A stretch of DNA of 64,000 nucleotides from Ereboglobus luteus. Lineage in GTDB: Bacteria > Verrucomicrobiota > Verrucomicrobiia > Opitutales > Opitutaceae. The notes beneath the pieces are model-generated. The model did not search any database, was not told the origin of the DNA, and worked only from the letters and a program-made list of their open reading frames with translations. Positions 53,125 to 60,040 of this stretch are shown here, one piece after another (positions within the stretch are counted from its first letter, which is position 1; the number at the start of each line of letters is the position of its first letter). The position numbers and the translations under genes are program-made. The stretch lies in the NCBI RefSeq assembly GCF_003096195.1, contig NZ_CP023004.1:4072501-4136500 (forward strand), read 5' to 3'.

Positions 53125-53847
53125 TTATTTTTTATTCGCGGCTTTCTTTTTCGCTGAGGCCTTTTTCATTGGCAGCGTCTTGGGAGCCTTCTTTTTGAAG
53201 ACGCGCTTTAGAAGGGCGCTCCAAATTTCCTTTTCAATCGCAGCCGCGCTCTTGGTGCCGTTCACGACCACAAAACGCCCCGGCATTCCCTTCGCGAGCA
53301 CGAGATAACCCGCGCGCACTTTTTCATAAAAATCGATATTCTCGCGCTCGATGCGATCGGGTTTGGTGCCCTTGCGCTTGCTAATGCGCTCGATGCTCAC
53401 CTTCGTCGGCACGTCGATCACAACAGTGACGTCGGGCATGACCGTGCCGATGGCGAAGCGGTTGATTTCGTTGACGGGGTCGCTGCCAAGATTGCGCGCG
53501 ATGCCCTGATAGACGGTCGAGGAATCGAGATAACGGTCGCTCAGCACAACGGCTCCGCGAAGAAGCGCGGGCGCGATGACCTCGCGCACGATTTGCGCGC
53601 GCGCCGCGGCGAAAAGCAGGAGTTCGGTCTCGGCGAACATTTTGTCGCTGCTGTTTGTGGTGTGCAGGAGGATGTCGCGCACCTGCTCGCCGATCTTGGT
53701 GCCGCCGGGTTCGCGCGTGGTCACGATTTCGTGGCCGAGTTTTTCGAGGCGTTTGACGAGGCGCGCGATTTGCGTCGTCTTGCCGCTGCCCTCGGAGCCT
53801 TCGAAGGAAATGAGAATGCCGGTGCGTTGTGTGTTGGAAAGAGGCAT
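53125..53847 (-). CDS. tmk: Thymidylate kinase
   Basis: Tmk phosphorylates dTMP to dTDP. The P-loop is FEGSEGSGKTTQ, with TTREPGGTKIGEQVRDIL and LSDRYLDSSTVYQG following; the LID region with VPTKVSIERISKRKGTKPDR is of the common bacterial kind. At 240 residues it is longer than the 205-215 usual, because the last 25 residues are a Lys/Ala tail (KKAPKTLPMKKASAKKKAA). The tail is not a known part of the enzyme. It probably starts a small operon with the PfkB gene upstream on the minus strand. Confidence 0.94.
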   Translation of the reverse strand: MPLSNTQRTGILISFEGSEGSGKTTQIARLVKRLEKLGHEIVTTREPGGTKIGEQVRDILLHTTNSSDKMFAETELLLFAAARAQIVREVIAPALLRGAVVLSDRYLDSSTVYQGIARNLGSDPVNEINRFAIGTVMPDVTVVIDVPTKVSIERISKRKGTKPDRIERENIDFYEKVRAGYLVLAKGMPGRFVVVNGTKSAAAIEKEIWSALLKRVFKKKAPKTLPMKKASAKKKAANKK

Positions 53848-53882
53848 GGGTGGAATCGGTTTATGCGCTGACTATGGAGAAT

Positions 53883-55019
53883 TTATTTCCAACGTGCGAG
53901 GAATGTTTCGAGGTCCGCGAGCGACGGGCTGTGCGCGCTGCGCACGTAGTGGCCCGAGGTCGAGACGCCGAGCGCGAGGCACGCCTGCGGGCTGAGCCCG
54001 AGCAACTGCCCCGTTGTGAAACCGGCGTTGAAGTGATCGCCCGCCCCCGTGGTGATGAGCGGTTTTTCGCAATACGGCCCGGGCACCCACCAGTCGCCCT
54101 CGGGCGTAGCGCACGCGGCGGATTTGCGCGGATGCACGACCACGCACGCGATGGCGAGTTTCTTGCGAATGGCGCTCGCGGCGGCGCGCAGGTCGGCTTC
54201 CGCCTCGCCCTCCAAAAGGCCGAGGCCGAGCGCGGCGTGCACTTGCTGCGCCTCCTTGAGATTCAGGCCGAGCGTGACGCCGCCGTGGACTTCGTATTCC
54301 GCGATGACGTTGAGCGCGTCGACAAGGTCGTGCGCGGCGCGTTTTTCCGGATCGCAAAGGTCGAAGAAATAAATGCGGCGCGGCAGCGAGGCGGCGCGCG
54401 GCGGAAGCGCGGGAAGGACGTTTTTGAGCACGCCCTTGTAAACGTCCGTCATGTTCGGGATCATCGTCCAGTTGACGAGCGCGACAAGATCGGCGGCGGC
54501 GAATTGTTTTATGAGTCCGTCAACACTGAGCGTCTCGACGAGTTTTTCGTAAGTGATTTCGTCGAACGAGCGCATCTGGCCGAGCATGAGTTTGCCGTCC
54601 TCGAATTCGACCGCGGTAGTGCTGGCGGCCGCGCAAAGCGAAATCGCCTCCTTCGCTCGCGCTGCCATGTCGGCGAAGACAGGATGCGCACCGCCCTTGC
54701 CGATCGCGCCGACGTAGGTGAGCGTCGTGCCGGAGGCGAGGAGCGCGTTGCCCATGATCGGGCCGTTGCCGCCGAGTTTTTCCATGCGCGGGTAGAACTC
54801 GATGTTGGTCGATTTGCCGGCGGCGCCCAGGACGCGCTGGCCGAAATCGGTGATCGTGGCGATGGGAGTGAACGCGTCGCCCTGCGCGGTGCGAAGCGCG
54901 ACGGGCGTGACAATCGTGTCGACAAAACCGTCGAGCCCCACGAGGGCGTGCTTGGGCTGCTTTTCGTAAGCGGCGCGTTTCTGGGAAAGTTCGATGAGGG
55001 TGTTTTGCTGGAAGGACAT
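53883..55019 (-). CDS. PfkB family carbohydrate kinase
   Basis: The 378-residue ribokinase-fold enzyme has HALVGLDGFVDTIVTP at the N-terminus, KLGGNGPIMGNAL for substrate, and the signature ITTGAGDHFNAGF with the catalytic Asp. The position of conserved residues fits sugar kinases, but the sugar cannot be told. A longer frame upstream lies in the 101-bp repeat, so the internal ATG (MSFQQNTLIELS) was chosen. It is followed on the same strand by tmk, 35 bases on. Confidence 0.88.
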   Translation of the reverse strand: MSFQQNTLIELSQKRAAYEKQPKHALVGLDGFVDTIVTPVALRTAQGDAFTPIATITDFGQRVLGAAGKSTNIEFYPRMEKLGGNGPIMGNALLASGTTLTYVGAIGKGGAHPVFADMAARAKEAISLCAAASTTAVEFEDGKLMLGQMRSFDEITYEKLVETLSVDGLIKQFAAADLVALVNWTMIPNMTDVYKGVLKNVLPALPPRAASLPRRIYFFDLCDPEKRAAHDLVDALNVIAEYEVHGGVTLGLNLKEAQQVHAALGLGLLEGEAEADLRAAASAIRKKLAIACVVVHPRKSAACATPEGDWWVPGPYCEKPLITTGAGDHFNAGFTTGQLLGLSPQACLALGVSTSGHYVRSAHSPSLADLETFLARWK

Positions 55020-55040
55020 GGTGGATATTGCAGGGGCGTT

Positions 55041-55141
55041 GTAGGGGCGCGCCTTGCGCGCGCCCTGATATGCGAAAGACTGCTTGCGCGTGTATCCACA
55101 AGGTGGATTCACACGAGGGCGCACGCAAGGTGCGCCCCTAC
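55041..55141 (-). repeat. 101-bp palindromic repeat, copy 2 (inverted relative to copy 1)
   Basis: The element starts gtaggggcgcgccttgcgcg and ends caaggtgcgcccctac. Its reverse complement aligns with copy 1 at 12962-13062 over the whole 101 bases with about one-fifth mismatches, all the conserved blocks being shared. It lies between pfkB and thrS, two bases from the thrS stop codon. Confidence 0.85.
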
Positions 55142-55142
55142 A

Positions 55143-57053
55143 TTACGCTTTTTTCTTAGCCAGCGCGCGCGTGGCGACCTCGGTTTTTGCGCGTTCGAGA
55201 TATTGCGCGAAGGGTTGCACGCCTTCGTCGCCAGCGGCGCGGGTGCGCACGCTGACGGCCTTGGCCTCGGCTTCCTTTGCGCCGAGCACGAGCACGTGGG
55301 GGACTTTTTCGAGTTCGGCGCGGCGGATTTTTGCGCCGAGTTTGTCGCTGTGTTCGTCCATCGTCGCGCGGAGGCCGGCGGCGCGCAGTTGCGCGAGCAG
55401 GTCGCGTCCGTAGTCGAATACCTTGTCGCTGATCGGCACGAGGCGGATTTGCTCGGGCGCAAGCCAGAGCGGGAAGTCGCCCGCGAAGTGCTCAATGAGC
55501 ACGCCGCAGAAGCGTTCCATCGAGCCGAAGGGCGCGCGGTGAATCATTACGGGGCGGTGCGGCTGGTTGTCCGGGCCGATGTAGGAGAGGTCGAAACGAA
55601 TGGGCAGGTTGTAGTCCACTTGCACGGTGCCGAGCTGCCACTCGCGGCCGATCACGTCCTTGATGACGAAGTCGATTTTCGGCCCGTAGAACGCGGCCTC
55701 GCCGGGCTCCTCGGTGAAGGGCACGCCGAGCGTCTTGGCGGCGTTGCGGCAGGCGGCCTCGGCCTTGTCCCAGTTGGCGGCGTCGCCGGTGTATTTGTTT
55801 GAGTCGGGATCGCGGAGGCCGACGCGCACGCGGTAGTCGGACATGCCGAGCGTGGAGAGCACGATTTTCACGAGCGAGAGGCAGCCGAGCACTTCGTCGG
55901 CGACTTGCTCCTCGGTGCAGAAAAGGTGCGCGTCGTCCTGCGTGAATCCGCGCACGCGCGTCATGCCGTTGAGCTCGCCGGACTGCTCCCAGCGGTAAAC
56001 GGTGCCGAACTCGGCAAGGCGCACGGGAAGGTCGCGGTAGGAGTGCGGCTGCGAGGCGAAGATTTTTATGTGATGCGGGCAGTTCATCGGCTTGAGCATG
56101 AAGCCGTCGAGGAGCTTGTCGGCGTCCATGATGCGGTCGGGCGTGATCATGTTGGAGCCGGTGCGCTCGTTCATTTGCGCGGCGAATTGCGAGGTGACGG
56201 CTTCGAGGCGCGCGGTCATTTCGGCGCAGGAGCAGCCTTCGCCGGCGATGCGCGCGAGCTGGTCGGGCTCGGCAAACGCGGGGAACTGCGATTCCTTGTA
56301 GTAGGGGAAATGGCCGGAGGTTTTGTAGAGCGCGAGCTTGCCGATGTGCGGCGTGAAGACTTGGAAGTAGCCTTGTTTGCGAAGCTCCTCGCTGATGAAG
56401 GTCTGCAATTCCTGGCGGATGATCGAGCCGTGCGGAGTCCAGAGGATGAGGCCCTGGCCAACGTCCTCGTCGATGTGGAAGAGCTTGAGGTCGCGGCCGA
56501 GTTTGCGGTGATCGCGGAGCTTGGCCTGCTCAAGGCGCTCGAGGTATTGCGCGAGCTCGTCCTTTGTGGGGAACGCGGTGCCGTAGATGCGCTGGAGCTG
56601 CTTGTTCTTTTCATCGCCGCGGTGATACGCGCCGGCGATGGAGAGGAGCTTGAATGCCTTGACTTGTTTTGTGTAGCGCACGTGCGTGCCGGCGCACAGG
56701 TCGATGAACTCGCCGTTTTGGTAGAACGAGATTTTTTCGTCGTCGGGGATGTCGTCGAGGCGGCCGAGTTTGTAGCGTTCCTGGCCGATTTTCTTGATGA
56801 TCTCCCTGGCCTCGTCGCGCGAAACCTCCTTGCGGGTGAACGCTTGGTTTTCGTCGATGACCTTTTTCATTTCGGCCTCGATTTTGGCGAGGTCGTCCAT
56901 GGTGAATTTGTGGTCGAGGTCGAAGTCGTAGTAGAAGCCGGTGTCCGTCGGCGGCCCGATGTCGAGTTTGGCCTCGGGAAAAACGCGGAGGACCGCGGTC
57001 GCGAGGATGTGCGAGCAGGAGTGACGGATTTCTTCGAGCGGAGTCATGGACAT
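55143..57053 (-). CDS. thrS: Threonyl-tRNA synthetase without TGS domain
   Basis: The enzyme charges tRNA-Thr. The protein is 636 residues; it starts at the editing domain (EEIRHSCSHILATAVLRVFP) with no N-terminal TGS domain. The editing Cys/His motif is LCAGTHVRYT, and the catalytic part has LKPMNCPHH (zinc Cys), RVRGFTQDDAH and the class II motif 3 region GSMERFCGVLIEH. An insert of about 50 residues (around AEMTARLEAVTSQF) lies before the KPMNCP segment. The ATG chosen ends a repeat-rich leader; a start two codons later is also possible. Confidence 0.95.
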   Translation of the reverse strand: MSMTPLEEIRHSCSHILATAVLRVFPEAKLDIGPPTDTGFYYDFDLDHKFTMDDLAKIEAEMKKVIDENQAFTRKEVSRDEAREIIKKIGQERYKLGRLDDIPDDEKISFYQNGEFIDLCAGTHVRYTKQVKAFKLLSIAGAYHRGDEKNKQLQRIYGTAFPTKDELAQYLERLEQAKLRDHRKLGRDLKLFHIDEDVGQGLILWTPHGSIIRQELQTFISEELRKQGYFQVFTPHIGKLALYKTSGHFPYYKESQFPAFAEPDQLARIAGEGCSCAEMTARLEAVTSQFAAQMNERTGSNMITPDRIMDADKLLDGFMLKPMNCPHHIKIFASQPHSYRDLPVRLAEFGTVYRWEQSGELNGMTRVRGFTQDDAHLFCTEEQVADEVLGCLSLVKIVLSTLGMSDYRVRVGLRDPDSNKYTGDAANWDKAEAACRNAAKTLGVPFTEEPGEAAFYGPKIDFVIKDVIGREWQLGTVQVDYNLPIRFDLSYIGPDNQPHRPVMIHRAPFGSMERFCGVLIEHFAGDFPLWLAPEQIRLVPISDKVFDYGRDLLAQLRAAGLRATMDEHSDKLGAKIRRAELEKVPHVLVLGAKEAEAKAVSVRTRAAGDEGVQPFAQYLERAKTEVATRALAKKKA

Positions 57054-57061
57054 GGTGTTTG

Positions 57062-57105
57062 GAAAAAGATTGAAAGACTGAAGGACTGAAAGGCTGAAGG
57101 AAAGA
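57062..57105. repeat. Degenerate CTTCAG-type tandem repeat in the thrS leader
   Basis: On the minus strand the leader reads ctttccttcagcctttcag, tccttcag, tctttcaatc: five loose 8-10-base units just before the start. It is the same motif as in the cyclophilin leader and the E1 gene. No T-box or attenuator hairpin was seen, and the rest of the 220-base gap holds nothing recognisable. Confidence 0.55.
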
Positions 57106-57273
57106 AAGTTTGCGGGCCGTTGGCTATGAAAAATCCTCGATGGATGTATTACGGAACGCATCTCGAAATTTCATGAGACATAAGGATGCGCATACGAACG
57201 AAGCGGCGCATGCGCATTTCTGGCAAATTTTTGCGACACTCTCTGTGTTTCTGGCAACCACGCCCCACAGTCG

Positions 57274-58686
57274 TCACTGCGCCTGCTTCGCCGTCTTGAA
57301 CTTCGCCGGCTTTTCGCCGGGCGGGAGCGCGAGCAGGTCGTAGTCGTGGTAGCCGGTGATTTTTACCTCGGCGAATTCACCGACGGGCAGGGTCTTCGGC
57401 ACATACACGCGGCCGTCAATGTCGGGCGCGTCGGCTTCGCCGCGGGCGACGCCGGGCTCCTCGACCAGAACGCGCAGGGTTCGTCCGACAAACGAGCGGC
57501 TCACCTCCGACGCGATTTCCTTTTGCAGCGCCATCGTGCGATGCCAGCGGGACTCCTTTTGCTTCGCGGTGATTTGCCCCTTCATTTTTGCGGAGCGCGT
57601 GCCCTCCTCCTGCGAATAACGGAAAACGCCCAGCCGCTCGAATTTCGTTTCGCTGATAAACTCGCACAGTTCATCGACGTCGGCTGCTGTTTCGCCGGGG
57701 AAGCCCACGATGAACGCCGTGCGCAACGCGATGCCGGGCACGCCCGCGCGGATGCGTTGCACCAAATCGCGAATGTAGGCGGAGTTGGTCTCGCGCTGCA
57801 TCGCGCCGAGCATGTGGTCGCTGATGTGCTGCAGCGGCATGTCGATGTAACGCGCCACTTTTGTGCATTCGCCGATGGTGCGAATCAACTCGTCGCTCCA
57901 ATGCGCCGGATGCGTGTAGAGGAGGCGTATCCAGAAATCGCCGGGGATCGCCTGCAGCTCGCGGATGAGCGTGGTCAGCGCGGAGCCGCGCGCCGAATCG
58001 ACGGGCGTGCGCGGATTGGGGCGCTGCGCCCAGGTGTCCATGCCAAAAAACGTCGTGTCCTGCGAAATCAGGTTAATCTCGCGCACGCCCTCGGCGACGA
58101 GCCGGCGCGCCTCGGCGACCACGCTTTCGACGGTGCGCGAGCGGTGGCGTCCGCGAATCCGCGGGATGACGCAAAACGTGCACGGATGATTGCAGCCCTC
58201 GGCGATTTTCACGTAGGCGTAGTGGCGCGGCGTGAGCCGGAAGCGCGGCGTGTCGTAGTCGGGAATGTAACTCGAGCGCGGCGTAACGAAAGTTTCGGAG
58301 GCCGCGTTTTTCGCACGCTCCTTTTCATAAATCTCCTCGATGATCGACGCGACCTTGGTGATCTGGTCGAGGCCGAGGTAGGCGTCCACTTCGGGGAGCG
58401 CGTCGGGCAGCTCCTTCGCGTAGCGTTGCGCCATGCAACCGGCGACGATCAGCTTTTGCTCCTTGCGGCGCTTGCGCATGCCGCGGTTTTGATGCGCCTC
58501 AAGAATCGTATTGATCGACTCCTCCTTGGAGGACTGGAGAAACGAGCAGGTGTTGACGATGACAACATCGGCCTTCGCGGCCTCGGGGATCACGTTCATG
58601 CCGGCCTTGCGCAAATGCCCGACCATGATCTCGCTATCGACGAGATTCTTGGCGCAACCGAGGGAAATGAGACTGACGCTGATCAT
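57274..58686 (-). CDS. rimO: Ribosomal protein S12 methylthiotransferase
   Basis: RimO adds a methylthio group to an Asp of ribosomal protein S12, using a radical SAM cluster and an auxiliary Fe-S cluster. The UPF0004 domain has SLGCAKNLVDSE and NTCSFLQSSKEE; the radical SAM cysteines are in EGCNHPCTFCVIPRIRG. A TRAM domain closes the protein (GEFAEVKITGYHDYDL). Length 470 is normal. It is preceded by a gap of about 170 bases carrying the terminator of the small basic protein gene. Confidence 0.95.
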   Translation of the reverse strand: MISVSLISLGCAKNLVDSEIMVGHLRKAGMNVIPEAAKADVVIVNTCSFLQSSKEESINTILEAHQNRGMRKRRKEQKLIVAGCMAQRYAKELPDALPEVDAYLGLDQITKVASIIEEIYEKERAKNAASETFVTPRSSYIPDYDTPRFRLTPRHYAYVKIAEGCNHPCTFCVIPRIRGRHRSRTVESVVAEARRLVAEGVREINLISQDTTFFGMDTWAQRPNPRTPVDSARGSALTTLIRELQAIPGDFWIRLLYTHPAHWSDELIRTIGECTKVARYIDMPLQHISDHMLGAMQRETNSAYIRDLVQRIRAGVPGIALRTAFIVGFPGETAADVDELCEFISETKFERLGVFRYSQEEGTRSAKMKGQITAKQKESRWHRTMALQKEIASEVSRSFVGRTLRVLVEEPGVARGEADAPDIDGRVYVPKTLPVGEFAEVKITGYHDYDLLALPPGEKPAKFKTAKQAQ

Positions 58687-58785
58687 GAGAAGAAATCAGC
58701 ACGAAGGGCGCGGAGCCGGAAACCATTGATTTGTTTTTCTCCGGGCTCTCCGTGTTCTCCGTGGTTGGATAAAAATCATTCTACA

Positions 58786-58816
58786 AAACCAAAAACCGCA
58801 GCGCGGGGCTGCGGTT
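58786..58816 (-). terminator. Intrinsic terminator of the small basic protein gene
   Basis: On the minus strand aaccgcagc and gctgcggtt pair perfectly around five bases and are followed by tttttggtttt. It lies 40 bases after the stop codon of the 34-residue protein gene. Confidence 0.75.
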
Positions 58817-58855
58817 GAAATGCGTTCGGAAACGAAAACTTCCGTTGGCAAAACC

Positions 58856-58960
58856 TTATTTCTTCGCGGCCTTGGCGGGTTTTTTGGCAGCGGCTTTCTT
58901 GCGTTTAAGATAGGCGATGCGGCGCTTCTTCTTGATGGTTTTGTTGTATTGTTTGCCCAT
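58856..58960 (-). CDS. 34-residue Lys/Arg-rich small basic protein
   Basis: The frame reads MGKQYNKTIKKKRRIAYLKR and then an Ala/Lys tail (KKAAAKKPAKAAKK). It has an ATG, an isolated position with its own terminator, and a composition typical of ribosome-associated proteins (compare the small basic proteins annotated in Verrucomicrobiota, Chlamydiae and Planctomycetes). I cannot name its role: a small ribosomal subunit extension protein or an RNA-binding factor is likely. It lies between menA and rimO. Confidence 0.8.
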   Translation of the reverse strand: MGKQYNKTIKKKRRIAYLKRKKAAAKKPAKAAKK

Positions 58961-59019
58961 AAATGTTTGTGGTTTTGGTTGGTGAAAGGCGAGAGAGTGA
59001 CGAAACAGCCCGCCGCGAG

Positions 59020-59928
59020 TCAAGTCCGCGTTCCCAACAACAATCCCGCGCTAAAAAGCACCGCGTAAAGCGCGAGCAATTTGCCCGTGTCGCCCAAAAG
59101 CGCGATCTGTTCCGGCGGCGTTTTTCCGGTTCGCAGCCGGCGCGCGTGCATCCACGCCATCGGCGCGAGCGCGAGCGGCAGCAGCGTCCACAACGAGTAA
59201 CCGCGCGCGCACAACACAACCGGCGCCGCAAACGCGACCAGCAAACCGCACGCGAATTGCGCGCGCGAAAATCCGCGCCCGAAACGCACCACGAGCGTGC
59301 GCTTGCCCGCGCGCGCGTCGGTCTCGGCGTCGCGATAATTGTTCACCACGAGGATGTTCACCGCCAGCGCGCCCACGCCCGCGCCGACTACCCACGCTGC
59401 CGCCGTGACCGTGGCCGCCTGCACAAAATAAGTCGCGCCCACGGCGACAAAACCGAAGAACACAAAAACAAAAACATCGCCGAGCCCGTTGTAGCCGAGC
59501 GGATACGGGCCGCCCGTGTAGGCGATGCCGCAGATCACGCTCGCCACGCCGATTGCCAGCAACGGCCACCCGCCGAAGCGCAGCAGCGTCAGCCCGCACC
59601 CGAACGCCACGCCGAACACAATCCACATCGCCGCGCGCATCGTGCGCGGACTCACCCACCCCATCGCGACGGCGCGCCTCGGCCCCACGCGCTCGGCAGT
59701 GTCGGCGCCCTTCACGTAATCGTAATAGTCGTTCGCAAAGTTGGTGCCGATCTGGATGAACAAAGCGAACAGCAGGCACGCGAGCGCCGCGGGCCAGTGA
59801 AACACGCCGTCGTGCCATGCGAGCGCCGACGCGACCATCACCGGCGCAACCGCCGCCGGCAGCGTGCGCGGACGCGAGGCGAGTATCCAGATTTTCAATA
59901 CGGAGGGTTTGTCGGCGGCGTTGGACAT
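59020..59928 (-). CDS. menA: 1,4-dihydroxy-2-naphthoate polyprenyltransferase
   Basis: MenA attaches the prenyl chain to DHNA in the membrane, a late step of menaquinone synthesis. The 302-residue UbiA-fold protein has eight or nine hydrophobic helices, with the Asp motifs NFANDYYDYVKGADT (first metal site) and NNYRDAETDARAGKRT (second site). RPRTLPAAVAPV opens the family pattern. The ATG chosen (MSNAADK) removes a Phe-rich extension that is not conserved. With menC and menE in this window it shows that the organism makes menaquinone. Confidence 0.94.
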   Translation of the reverse strand: MSNAADKPSVLKIWILASRPRTLPAAVAPVMVASALAWHDGVFHWPAALACLLFALFIQIGTNFANDYYDYVKGADTAERVGPRRAVAMGWVSPRTMRAAMWIVFGVAFGCGLTLLRFGGWPLLAIGVASVICGIAYTGGPYPLGYNGLGDVFVFVFFGFVAVGATYFVQAATVTAAAWVVGAGVGALAVNILVVNNYRDAETDARAGKRTLVVRFGRGFSRAQFACGLLVAFAAPVVLCARGYSLWTLLPLALAPMAWMHARRLRTGKTPPEQIALLGDTGKLLALYAVLFSAGLLLGTRT

Positions 59929-60040
59929 TTTTGTTTTCGGCTCAATAGCCGCAAAAAGGCGCAAGAGGCGCAAAAAGAAAAACAAACCGGCGGGCTGTTT
60001 TATTGCGCTTTTTTTGTGCGTCTTTACGGTCGTCTATTTT

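Noticed and set aside
53829-55802. 657-codon open frame on the plus strand across pfkB and thrS
   Set aside because: It crosses two well-recognised genes on the other strand and the 101-bp repeat, with a shadow-like composition.
18361-57105. CRISPR array
   Set aside because: The short tandem strings lack regular spacers of 30-40 bases and no cas gene is present; the Cas4-like domain belongs to a helicase fusion.
57054-57273. T-box or attenuator ahead of thrS
   Set aside because: No T-box sequence (TGGAAC-type) or terminator/antiterminator hairpin pair is visible; only the CTTCAG-type repeats are present.
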